Shown here one piece after another: positions 44,616 through 55,109 of a DNA stretch of 64,000 nt. A program made the position numbers and the translations under genes. How positions within the stretch are numbered: the stretch's first letter is position 1; every line of letters starts with the position of its first letter. The notes below the pieces were generated by a model. The model was not told the origin of the DNA, did no database searches, and worked only from the letters and a program-made list of their open reading frames with translations. This DNA is from Quillaja saponaria (lineage: Eukaryota; Streptophyta; Magnoliopsida; Fabales; Quillajaceae), in NCBI GenBank assembly GCA_029379385.1, contig CM055611.1, forward strand, positions 19,352,062-19,416,061, read 5' to 3'.

Positions 44616-47039
44616 CTACCAGTAATCCCCACAAGAACATTTTCCTTCTTTAAAATGATGAAAATAATTTGAGTCCCTTAATATAACATGCAGGAGGAAA
44701 ACTCTAGAAATATATTTCATAGCAGTGTGACAATCCCCACAAACCCGGAGATTCTTAAAAATCCGAATCGGTGCACCAGGTGGAGAAGTGAGAAGTCCAA
44801 AAGCAATAGCCAACTTCTCACTGTGATAAGCAAGACCAAGCTCCTTTCCCTCCCCATCCATGTCATGAAGAGCAAAACTCATATCTGGTACATATCCAGC
44901 CTGCTTGATCAATATAATTATTTCGTTGATCTTGGAGTAAATCTCAGCTGCCATTGGATGGCCTCTATCTTCGGATATGAAGGTATGCACTTGGCTGTTC
45001 ATCTCAATCCAACTGCATCCAGGCTCTTTGCTTATCCCCCTTGATTTCATTAATCTTCGGATGCTTGCAGCATCATCCCACTTATCAGCTGCAGAATACA
45101 TATTGGATAACAGAACATATGGCATAGCATTCATGGGTTCCAATTCAAAAAGGTTCCTTGCTGCCCTCTCTGCCAATTCTAAGTTTCCATGTACTCTACA
45201 TGCAGCAAGTATTGCCTTCCACACGGTTGCATCTGGTTTGACATCCATTTGATCTAGTAATTCCTTTGCTTCTTTAAGCTGTCCTGACCTTCCCAGGAGA
45301 TCAATCATACAGGCATAGTGTTCAGGGCCTGGTTTAATTCCATAAACCTTATCCATACTTTCAAAATAAATGCGACCATCTTCCAAAAGACCACTGTGGC
45401 TGCAAGCAAATAACAAACCAATAAAGGTAATAAAATCTGGCTTTATTCCACTCGAAATCATTTCAACATAAAATCTTATAGAGTCCTTTCCTTTTCCATT
45501 CCTTGCATAACCAACAATAAGAGCTGTCCAACTAATTACATTCCGTATTAACATTGATTCAAATACTCTATTGGCATCCTCTAGACATCCACATCTTGAA
45601 TACATAGCTACAAGTGAATTATCTACTGATAGTGATGATCCAAGTCCAGATCTAATAAACATTGAATGCACTTGTTTCCCAAATTCTAAAACAGTCAATT
45701 CTGCACTGGCGCTCAAAACACTGGCAATCACAAATTGGTCTGGATATATTCCTGCAAATCTCATGTCAGAAAACATCTTTACAGCTTCTTCGTAGGAGCC
45801 ATTGTGTGCATATCCTGTGACAAGGGAGGTCCACGAAACAACATCCTTCTCCAGCATCTGGTTGAACACTTTACGTGCACAATCAAGATCTCTAATCTTG
45901 GCGTACATATCAACAAGAGCATTGCTAACAAGCTGATAATGCTCAAATCCAGTCTTGACTATCAAACTGTGAACAGACTTTGCATTGGTACTATCTGCTA
46001 AGGAAGCAAAACAGTTTAGAACAGATGGGAAGGTATAATCGTCAATCTTCGTATCTCTCGCATGCATTGTTTTAAACAAAGTAAGAGCTTCTTCTTCAAA
46101 CCCTTGCCTAACACACCCAACTATCATTGAATTCCATGAAACCACATCATCAGCCTCCATATTCTCTAATAACCTTTTTGCAGTATTCAGGTCTCCACAT
46201 TTCGCATACATATCAATCAATGCACTCTGAACATACACATTAGCTCCAAAGCCACTTTGAACTATGCAACTATGCACCTGTGCCCCGAAAAAATGTGCAG
46301 AAACTGCAGCACAAGCTGTCAATATGCTAGGGAACGTAAACTGATTAGGTTTAACCCCTTCAGCTCGCATGTCACAAAAAAATTCAATTGCTTTGACGCC
46401 ACTGCCATTCTGAGAATAACCAGTAAGCATAGCAGTCCAGAGCACATGATTTTCTCTATCAGGCAGCATCTTAAAGAGATATTCAGCTTCTGAAATTCGC
46501 TTGCACTTTGCATACATGTCAACAAGACCAGTGACAACAAAACTATTAGAACCAAATCCAGTCTTTATCACATAACCATGGATTATTTCCCCTCTCTGGA
46601 GCAACCCCAATGTGGAGCATAACCTAAGAATACTTCCTAAAGTGAACTGGCTTGGCTTTTCTCCCTCTAATTGCATTTGTTGAAACAATTCAAAAGCTTC
46701 AACTTCACACCCATATCGACAATACCCAGATATGAGAGAAGACCATGTAATAGAACTTTTACATTTAACTTTGTCAAAAAGGTCCCTAGATTCAGCCAAT
46801 CTTCCTACATTAGCATAAGCAGCTACCATGGTGTTCCACGAATACTCATCCCTGTCAAACATTTTATCAAACAATTGGCGGGCTTCATCAGTTCGACCAT
46901 ATTTTGACAGCTCACTTAACACCCGATTCGATTGGAACTTATAGCCATTGAAAGTCACAATGCTATTGATATAACGACTAAATCCCAGGAAATTGAATGG
47001 GTTGTGGGCCTTGTGAATTCTTGAATTTAAGTTGTGCAT
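44616..47039 (-). CDS. Pentatricopeptide repeat protein, DYW class
   Basis: Organelle RNA-binding protein, probably a C-to-U RNA editing factor. The intronless frame encodes 807 residues from the first ATG (47039); the frame is open to a GTG at 47066 but has no earlier ATG. It shows a long PLS-type array of repeats from about residue 40 to 600 (repeated units such as SWNTMVAAYANVGR, NALVDMYAK and ISWTALIVGYARNGK), then E/E+ motifs and a complete DYW domain. The deaminase-like zinc ligands are present: HSE at 739-741, CGDC at 767-770, and the final CSCGDYW (801-807). The N-terminus is rich in Asn, His, Arg and Ser and could be a mitochondrial or plastid signal. It is divergent from the RING gene, sharing 47040-49481. 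The RNA target is unknown. Confidence 0.93.
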   Translation of the reverse strand: MHNLNSRIHKAHNPFNFLGFSRYINSIVTFNGYKFQSNRVLSELSKYGRTDEARQLFDKMFDRDEYSWNTMVAAYANVGRLAESRDLFDKVKCKSSITWSSLISGYCRYGCEVEAFELFQQMQLEGEKPSQFTLGSILRLCSTLGLLQRGEIIHGYVIKTGFGSNSFVVTGLVDMYAKCKRISEAEYLFKMLPDRENHVLWTAMLTGYSQNGSGVKAIEFFCDMRAEGVKPNQFTFPSILTACAAVSAHFFGAQVHSCIVQSGFGANVYVQSALIDMYAKCGDLNTAKRLLENMEADDVVSWNSMIVGCVRQGFEEEALTLFKTMHARDTKIDDYTFPSVLNCFASLADSTNAKSVHSLIVKTGFEHYQLVSNALVDMYAKIRDLDCARKVFNQMLEKDVVSWTSLVTGYAHNGSYEEAVKMFSDMRFAGIYPDQFVIASVLSASAELTVLEFGKQVHSMFIRSGLGSSLSVDNSLVAMYSRCGCLEDANRVFESMLIRNVISWTALIVGYARNGKGKDSIRFYVEMISSGIKPDFITFIGLLFACSHSGLLEDGRIYFESMDKVYGIKPGPEHYACMIDLLGRSGQLKEAKELLDQMDVKPDATVWKAILAACRVHGNLELAERAARNLFELEPMNAMPYVLLSNMYSAADKWDDAASIRRLMKSRGISKEPGCSWIEMNSQVHTFISEDRGHPMAAEIYSKINEIIILIKQAGYVPDMSFALHDMDGEGKELGLAYHSEKLAIAFGLLTSPPGAPIRIFKNLRVCGDCHTAMKYISRVFLLHVILRDSNYFHHFKEGKCSCGDYW

Positions 47040-49481
47040 AACCACAAACCCCTTATGTGCTACCACCTTTATTCCAGTATTACTCCAAACTGGTTTCCGC
47101 GTCTAATATGTCAGATCAAATCGTAAAAAACTGATGCGTAAGCAGAGCTCCATACCCCTATTTTAAGTCTGGACCCGTATCCCTCCCAGTTCCAAGTTTC
47201 TTCTTGGTCTGCTAAGATTATCCTCTCAAGTTAAATCATAGGACACGTGATATGTGTAAAGAACCATTTTAATGGTCCCCTTGTATACAGATTGCGCACG
47301 TGCAGTGTTAAATTACAATAAGAAATATTCATATATTATATGGTGTACAAATTTATTTTTTAATTATTAATTTTCAAAATAAATTATATATTATTATAAT
47401 AACTTTTTTATTTCAATCAAAATTAACATTTTTATTTTAATATTTTTTTTTAAATGTGACCTTATAATAAACTTACAATATAAAAATAATAATAAATGAG
47501 ATTATCTTAAATTATTTTTTGTTCAATTATGAGTGGAATTTTTAAATTTATATTTTAATATTTTTATTAGATTTAAATAGAAACATTTTTATTTAATTAA
47601 AACTAAATTTGGTCCTAGAAATAAAAAAAGCATATTAATAATAAAATTTAAAGGGCAAGCTAATCTATTTGTATATGAGAAGGCAATCAAATTTTCATAA
47701 GTAAGAACCTGTTTGATATACAGATTGTAAAAATTAAATTAATCATAAGTTAAATATGTATTTAGTATTTATATTGTAAATAAGTCAAATATGTGATTGG
47801 TATGAAGAATGCAAAAGTCAGTTTAGAAATGTAATTACCACTAAGAACATAAGTAACAATGATATTAGGTTCACATGTTGTATAAGTAATTTTAATACTA
47901 TTTAGTTATTAATAAAATATTTTTATATATGTTAAATTATTAAATAATGCATTGCAATAATAATTATATGAATATCATATTATATAATATAATTAAGTAC
48001 ATAAAATAAAATAATTCAAATATTTTAAAGTAAAAATTTGGGAGATAATTGGGTTAGAGAGGACTCTTTATTTATACAATATATCATATACAATATGAAA
48101 ACCCAAAATCTCATGTACCAAATAGGTTATAAGATCCATTGAGTTAGATGCAATGTTTTAAAAATCAAATTACAATACCTATTCTTGAATTAGAGGTTTA
48201 ATCTTTATCAAAGCGATAATATTAAATTTTTATTTAATTTAATATTTATAATATAAACATAATACAATTATGCTTGCAATAATTATCTTAGTAATATATT
48301 AAGAACTTAGAAAAATAAATTTTTGTAATTTTAAATTCATTTAAGGTAGTTACACCTAAAGATATTATATGTTAATTAGTTTGTTTTAGTCTTTATCAAA
48401 GTTTTATTTAATTTTTTTAAGTGAGTTTGAATGCATATTAGTATGGCCAATTACAATATTAAAACTCAATTTAATTTATAAAACAAAAAAATCAAGAAAC
48501 AATCGGTGTAATCATTAAAATAAATTCGATTAATCTAGTTTTTTTATTTATTTTTTATTTTTTAATTATCAATTTACACAGTCCAACAATCAAAATAATT
48601 ATATAACCCAAAGTGATTTGACTTGTAATCAAAGTGATGGTTCAATCAATTCCCCTGTCTACATTGGTTCAATGTTTACAATATTATTTTGATATGTAAG
48701 GAATAGCCAATTTATTTTAACGTTTGTGATCAAGCTCTCGATTAATTATTTTTTCTTCTTATCACCTTAGTTAGATATTTAGAATTAAGAATGTATAATC
48801 AATTTTACTCCCACAAATTATTATTTTTGTAAAGAATCTCAATCCCATACCAACTCTTCACTAACTAATAATTTTTCTCAAACAATCCGATTATTAAAAA
48901 AAAATAAAATTTGTTTTTCATAACAGGGCCCACATTTAGTACAAAGAAATGAGTTTTTTTTTTTTTTTTAGGGGGTACTTTGTTTGTTAGTTTTTTCTAC
49001 GAACAAATTGAATTCAAAGTTCAAACAAGCGTACTAAAAGCTTCAGAAACAAACAAAGACCAGACACCACACCACCAATCATACACTTGGATTTTCTCTT
49101 TTCTTTTGATTTCAAATTTCACAAATTCACGTTTTCAAAATTTATTTATTCTATTCTCTATTCTAAATCCCTCCCAAATTTGCAAAACCTAAATTAGTAT
49201 TTCGAATTATAGAGACTACTCAAATTTGCTTCAATCTGAACAATTATTCAATTACTTTCTCAAATCAATTGAAGGAGCAGGAACCCAATTAAAATTCTTT
49301 CTCGCCGGTCAACTTTAGCTTTTTTCCGATCCAATTACACAAACCCAGATTTTATTTTGATCAAAATCCCCAATAGAATCGCTCAAATTGATTTTAGGAA
49401 CCCCATTTAGCTGCAATCGAATCCTTCAAATTGGTCTCTCAAATTAATTTCACAAACCCAGTACACCTTCAATCTTTGAAT
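47040..49481. other. Divergent intergenic/promoter region
   Basis: This lies between the start of the PPR gene on the minus strand and the RING gene on the plus strand, so both promoters are here. From about 47300 to 48960 it is very AT-rich with no gene. From about 48990 the sequence turns C/T-rich, which fits the 5' leader of the RING gene. Confidence 0.55.
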
Positions 49482-51385
49482 ATGATGCAGAATTCAAATA
49501 CATCACCTTCACCTACGGTAGTTGCCGCAGTCGACAGATCACCACTCCTCAGCCACTCCATCGCCGATAACCTCATACGGAGCCGCCGTCTAATTCGCCG
49601 TACTCCGCCTCATTTACGTACCGCAGGCCCGGTTTCTTCGCCGTGTTAGTGGGCGACGCATGTTGCTCCGGGAGTCTTCAGTGCGGGTCCGTGAGAACGC
49701 AGCGGAGCAGCTTGAGGAGCGCCAGAGTGATTGGGCATTTTCCAAGCCGGTGATTGTATTGGATATGTTGTGGAACTTGTCGTTTATAGGGACTGGGATT
49801 ACCATGTTGGGTCTGAGCATGGAGGAAAAGCCATCTGTGCCTTTGAGGTTGTGGGTTTTTGGGTACATATTGCAATGTGTGTTTCACATGTTGTGCGCGA
49901 TTGTAGAATATAGACGGCGACGTGCTGCAAGTTCAATGGTGTTGGAGCAGAATGCCAGTTGGGAAAGTAGTGGGGATTCGAATTTTAGTTCTGAGAGTGA
50001 TGGAGAGGATTATGCTATGGAGCAGTTTCCGGACGATGATAGCACCAAGTAAAATTGCATTTGTCTTCTTTAAATAATTTCGAACATTTTATTTTATTTT
50101 TATGGATCATAAGAGTAAAGTCCATGAGGTTCACAATCCCAAGGTTTGACTCTGGTCTAGCTAGTTCGCAATCTTATAGAAAAGAAGAGCAAAAAACCAA
50201 AAGATAATTTGAAACACGTTTTTGTGGAAGTTATACTATACACTACATTATTTAATATCTTACTGTGACTCGTGAATTTCTTTCACCTATATGTTTTGGT
50301 ATGGCTCTTATTGAAGCTATCAAACATAAAATTATTCTTCTTTCATGCCTGTGCAAATCTGAAATGGGTTTTGACATGACGTGTGTGAGCATTTTGTTGA
50401 GAGCTCAGACTGTGATTTATGCTTCAGTTGATTCGAAATACTTGTTATCTCTGTCCTTAGGAAGAATGTATTAAAGTGCTTATAATTCCTTCATTTTTTT
50501 TCTTTGACAGTGTTGTTAAGCATTTGGAGTCTGCAAATACCATGTTTTCATTTATATGGTGGATTGTTGGATTCTACTGGGTAACTGTTGGTGGCCAAAC
50601 ATTAACGCATGATTCAGCCTCAGCTTTACTGGTTCGTTCACATAAAACTTTTGTTATAGTTTAGTTTCCTCTCCCTGCACTTTCCAGTCTTTTACTATTA
50701 CCTAATGACGGCTTTGCTTTTCAGGCTTTGTATTACATTTCTTGCTTTTGATGTTGTGATCGTAATGATCTGTGTTGCGGTTGCATGTCTAATTGGCATT
50801 GCTGTTTGCTGCTGTCTACCATGCATACTTGCGATTTTATATGTTGTGACTGATCAGGTAAACAACCTCTAATTGGCATTGCTTTGTATTCTTATTTCTT
50901 TTGTTTGTTCCACAGATTACTTTCAGGTACGTAGTATTTTATTCTTCTTTGAGTTATTCCGTACATTATGCTTGTTATGTTCCTCTTCAAAAAAAAATGA
51001 ATTTGTAAAGCATGATCAATATTGTTAGTTATACAATTCAGTTCTCAAGCAAGAAAAGCAAATTTATCTAGAGAGGAAGAAAAGCAAATGGACCTCTTTG
51101 CTAAACTTTATATTTTGAAAGGCTAATGTTATCTTTGTATCAAGATGTTGATCTATAGGAGCTTGATGATGCAAAAATCAACAAGCAAGCTGGCCTTTTA
51201 ATGAGCTGATCCTATTATGGGTTAAAAATTAGGTTAACAGTTAGCTGTAATGTAAATCAAATGTCATACTATCTGTATAAAAGTAAAAGTGTTGTATGAG
51301 AAGTGGTGGAAATTAAACATTGAACATATTACTAAGTACAGAAAGAAATGCTACTTATTTTATTAACAGGGACTCGTTGTTTATT

Positions 51386-51432
<47 letters not shown>

Positions 51433-52737
51433 TTGGTTTGCTGCTTGGTCATAGAGCACTCTGCTGCAGATGACATTTGCTCCACCTGTCTGTAGCTGGG
51501 ATTGCTGGTTTCTAATTTTGTAGACAACCTTTATCATGTCATCACTTGTAATTTAGATGCTTTTTCAGCTCTCCTCTGCATAAGAGCATTAGCGTCTTGT
51601 TGATATGTCAGTTGTTAGCGTATATAGTCCAGTTTTTGCTTTCATATGGAGCTCCTGAAAAGTAACGAATTGTTGGGGCTGTGCCCATGATGGGAAAGGG
51701 GGAGGGGGATTGTTGAAATAGGTTCTCTGTATCTTGAATTTAAGATGTCAAGCCAAAATTTCTAACATTATCCTTACATTTATGTCTCTTACATAATAGG
51801 GAATTTCATACACATTACTTTTGTTTTGGAGCAGGAAGGAGCTACCAAGGAAGAGATTGATCTGTTAACAAAATACAAGTTTCATAGGATAGATGAATAT
51901 GAGAAAGATAATGGTGAGAACCAACAATCTTCCAGAGGAATATTGACAAAATGTGACGAAGAATTGCACACTGAACATGTTCTTCCCTTGGAAGATGCTG
52001 TAAGTTCTCCATATATATAGTTTCACTTTCACATATAAGGATTTTCTAACTGTTCAACATGTGTTTGAATTCTATTGTATTCTTGCCAAATTTTGCAATG
52101 GTTTAATGTTGAGAGTTAGGATTTATCATCCACTCATAATTGGACCCAAACCTTGGTAGTTCATGCACCTTAACTTGACAAGTCGCATGTTGAGATTGAG
52201 AGGCGTGAGCTCAAGCACCATAACTGGACTTGTTGCATATTGAGATTGAGTAGCGTGTATACAGTATTTTTGCTGCAGAGTATGAGTTGTCATTTCTGAA
52301 CTTCCATTGCAGTCTCTTCCCCAGAAATATGTAAAATTTAACACTGTAGAATAAATGTGTCCTGAAAGTTGTCTGCAAATAGCAAACTTGTATTATGTTT
52401 GTTTGTAAGATCAGAATCCATTATTGTTGGTTTTGTTCTTTTCAAGCTGGCTTGTAATATGGTATGAGGAATGATTTTGCTTTCCAAATTTGTCTCTCAC
52501 TAGAGAACATTTCCCAAAAGTTGAACATCTGACATGAATACTTGTGCTTAATCCGTTAAATCGCAGGAATGCAGCATTTGTCTTTCTGCATATGATGATG
52601 GAACTGAACTGAGAGAACTTCCATGTCATCACCATTTCCACTGTGCCTGCATCGACAAGTGGTTACAAATAAATGCTACCTGCCCCCTCTGTAAGTTTAA
52701 CATATTGAAGACCAGAAGAGCTCCAGTTGAAGTATGA
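49482..52737 (+). CDS. Membrane RING-H2 E3 ubiquitin ligase, with apparent frameshifts
   Basis: Membrane-anchored RING ligase of the At1g12760/At3g61180 type. Exons: 49482-50048, 50511-50631, 50725-50857, 51835-51999 and 52567-52737. Seen: a serine- and arginine-rich start, the conserved block [13 protein letters not shown], four probable membrane segments (two in exon 1, one in exon 2, one in exon 3 including the CCCLPC patch), a linker [19 protein letters not shown] and a full C3H2C3 RING in exon 5. The RING spacing is C-x2-C-x14-C-x-H-x2-H-x2-C-x10-C-x2-C, so zinc binding is intact. As written, one extra base near 49622-49630 and another near 50614-50619 break the frame. Without them the two joins would read as the family does. 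It is either a recent pseudogene or suffers assembly errors. The next ATG, 49660, would give a shorter N-terminus but does not solve the second break. Confidence 0.75.
51384..51431. repeat. T12-G36 homopolymer tract in RING-gene intron
   Basis: Twelve T are followed directly by 36 G (51396-51431), inside the intron 50858-51834. Confidence 0.95.
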
Positions 52738-53311
52738 ACCAGTTCCCTTGCTATAATTCTTAGAAGATTGGCTTTTTCGGTGATCAAGTCACACCTTATC
52801 TTGCTAGCAGCTGTTTATGGATCACCCTAGTGGTCTGTTAAACGCTTTTTGATGTATATGTATTATTTAAGCTATCATGAGATTGTAGCTTGCCATATAG
52901 CTGTTCAAAGGTACGTTGTTTTCCTGTAATTCCTCATTGCTTAACATATATAGTATATGTGTGTGTGATTTTTCAAGACATCTGGAAAGAGTGTTCGAAT
53001 TGGTTTCCAAAAGAAGAGTAAGGCCGGTACGTTGTTTGTCCTGTAATTCCTCATTGCTTAATATATATATATATATGTGATTTTTCAAGACATCTGGAAA
53101 GAATGTTCGAATTGGTTTCCAAAGGAAGAGCAAGGCCAGGAGTCATTGAGAAAGTTTAGACAAAATCTTTGCAATAGTGTGAACTATGAAGCTTCTTTTG
53201 CCCAAAAAAAATAGTAAAAAGAGCTCAGAGGTACAATTTTTTCATCTATTCAAGATGAACCGTGATGGACCCTTCCAACACAAATTAACTTTCATCACAG
53301 CTCTTAAACAC
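52738..53311. other. 3' region of the RING gene
   Basis: Probable 3' UTR and short spacer to the tRNA gene. It contains the 116-bp tandem duplication listed next; nothing else is recognised. Confidence 0.5.
52910..53137. repeat. 116-bp tandem duplication in the RING 3' region
   Basis: Copies 52910-53025 and 53026-53137 both start ggtacgttgttt and end near aagagcaaggcc. They differ mainly in an internal TA/TG microsatellite. The position, 170 bases after the stop, suggests that it may be transcribed as part of the 3' UTR. Confidence 0.9.
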
Positions 53312-53382
53312 TGCACCAGCCGGGAATCGAACCCGGGTCTGTACCGTGGCAGGGTACTATTCTACCACTAGACCACTGGTGC
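53312..53382 (-). tRNA. tRNA-Gly (GCC)
   Basis: A 71-base minus-strand sequence starts GCACCAGTGG and ends CCCGGCTGGTGCA. The 5' and 3' ends pair as an acceptor stem; the T arm carries GGTTCGATTCC (box B), and the D arm TGGTCTAGTGGTA is box A. The anticodon GCC lies at 53348-53350 on the plus strand as GGC. No intron. It has the sequence of a normal nuclear tRNA-Gly and should be functional. There is no strong T-run terminator just after it. Confidence 0.95.
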
Positions 53383-53947
53383 TATATGTGTGGTATCTGT
53401 AAATGTATATTATTATTTGATAAAATTCAATTTCTTCAATTTCTTTTCTTAGGACCTGCATTTTTATTTAGTTGGTAATGAATTCAAAGGTAGTTGATGA
53501 AGATCTACTGTTTAACGAAGGGGGATTCATCCTTCTATAAGTAGAAGTAAAAAATTTCAATCAAAAAAAGAGAATGCATTCTGTCACAATAGTGGTCATC
53601 TGAAAGAAAGCTAAAGATTTTCTATATGCAGTTGACGTGCTGATAACAATTTTAATTTGTTTAAATAATAAAAATTTGAGTAATAATTAAAGAAAAAAAA
53701 GATCATAGAAGTGATAAAAAAAATTAATAGAATTATTGTAAGATGTTTTGTTGATTGTGAACCCAAACCAACTTAGAACAAAAGAATAAATGAATCTCTA
53801 ATTATTTGACTCTCAAAACAAATTCTTCTAATCCAAATGTATAATACCAATTTTTCATGAACTATGGAAAGGGCTTATTCTTGAAAATAATTTTGTTCAC
53901 AGATATTAAATTTTACTCCGTGCACGAAATTATCCCTTAATCAATTC
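53383..53947. other. Spacer with the left edge of the C2 duplication
   Basis: Sequence similarity to 59236-59679 begins at about 53420 and runs through this spacer, so it is the left part of the duplicated segment. The last 150 bases probably hold the 3' UTR of the first C2 gene. Confidence 0.6.
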
Positions 53948-54493
53948 TCAATAATTTCTTGGATAGCTCCACCAAACGGGAACTCCAGTCACAACTCCAC
54001 CACCATTACCAGTCTTCATCTCACTCATCTGAACCCCTGGACTCCCACCACCGTGTTCCCCTGCCCACGCCGCTGTCCTCGAACACGACAACACCTCCAA
54101 TGGCTCCGTCGCCTTAACCCTCACCGACAAGTTAACAATCCCATTTTGGTCGCCCTCAGGATCCCTTAACCTATAACTCAAGAAATGCAAATAATTCTCT
54201 GGTAAATACCCTCCTACAAAATCCGATACCGGTATTCTCGCCATCCCAATGTTTCTAATCCCCATAACCGTCTTGCATTGTACTTCAATTGTTATAAACC
54301 TTACATGCATCGACATGTCCATTACCATCTTCTCGTTCCAAGACGGGTAATTTCCTCCTTCTTTGTCCATCCTCGTTGTTACAATGTTGTTTGAATCCGT
54401 CCTAACAACAACATATGCATTTTTCTTTATGGGTTTTCGATCAATCCGAAGATTTTCTCCGGATAACACCGTGATTTCTAGAGTTCGCGACAT
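53948..54493 (-). CDS. BAP1-like: BAP1-like C2-domain protein, copy 1
   Basis: Small membrane-binding C2 protein of 181 residues. The Arabidopsis relatives BAP1 and BAP2 bind the copine BON1 and restrain defence and cell death. The C2 domain spans about residues 4-125: LEITVLSGENL, KKNAYVVVRTDS, NYPSWNEKM and FITIEVQCKTV. It is followed by the family's DFVGGYLPENYLHFLSYRLRD and a loose tail ending in the conserved GGGVVTGVPVWW. The start at 54493 gives the family's MxRTLE-type beginning; the frame runs on upstream through the leader to 54688, but those 65 residues read as untranslated leader. Intronless. A near-identical second copy lies 5.7 kb to the right in the same orientation. Copy 1 differs from it in a block of nine residues near 150 because of two single-base indels. 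Confidence 0.9.
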   Translation of the reverse strand: MSRTLEITVLSGENLRIDRKPIKKNAYVVVRTDSNNIVTTRMDKEGGNYPSWNEKMVMDMSMHVRFITIEVQCKTVMGIRNIGMARIPVSDFVGGYLPENYLHFLSYRLRDPEGDQNGIVNLSVRVKATEPLEVLSCSRTAAWAGEHGGGSPGVQMSEMKTGNGGGVVTGVPVWWSYPRNY

Positions 54494-54740
54494 TGCAATA
54501 TTGTATGTATTATGTGATACTGTGTTTTGTGTTTTTGGAGTTGGAATGAAATTGAAAGAGGCTGAGATAGTATATATACTGGTTTTGGAAGGAAATGTGA
54601 GTGAAGGAAGAAAGAAAGAGATACGTTGTTTCTTTTTATTTTGACTTGGCCACGGAAAATTTACGAGGAAACAAACGGTGCCAGACAAATGAAAGTTGTG
54701 GAAAGAGAGGATTACGTGTGAGTTGACTGAATTTATTGGG
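54494..54740 (-). promoter_or_regulatory. Promoter of C2 copy 1: TATA box and W-boxes
   Basis: Reading on the minus strand, a TATA-like gtatatatac lies about 80 bases before the ATG (54570-54579). WRKY-type TTGACT cores lie at 54641-54646 and 54723-54728 (plus-strand coordinates). The same motifs stand at the same distances before copy 2. W-boxes fit the defence-linked regulation known for BAP1. No binding evidence can be drawn from the sequence alone. Confidence 0.45.
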
Positions 54741-55109
54741 CTGTGACGGGGTTTGTATGTGGGGGAATTTGGAAATGTTGCAATTCAATTCTGGTGGACT
54801 AAAGAAGAACTTTCCTCGCTAGTCAGGCTCAGAGTGCAAGTAATTTTAACGTGGAATTCAATTTCCTTGGAACTTCTGTTGCTACTTGCTGCGTAAATTC
54901 CAAAAAAAAGTTGTCAGAAAGTAAATTCTTATCTAGAGCTATTCATTTCCCCCCGTAACGTATTGCAAAATTCAATAAATATTGACTTTTCTAACCTTGT
55001 TAATATCTATCTGCTGCAAGACTTAGTTTCTTACTTTCTATTTTTTTTTCTTTTTTATTTGTAGAACTAACAGTATCATTAGTTGTTAGAATATACAAAT
55101 AAGTCTACC

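Noticed and set aside
44688..46907. Several plus-strand frames of 70-120 codons
   Set aside because: All are antisense to the PPR gene and change frame from one to the next. The PPR reading is continuous and matches a known family.
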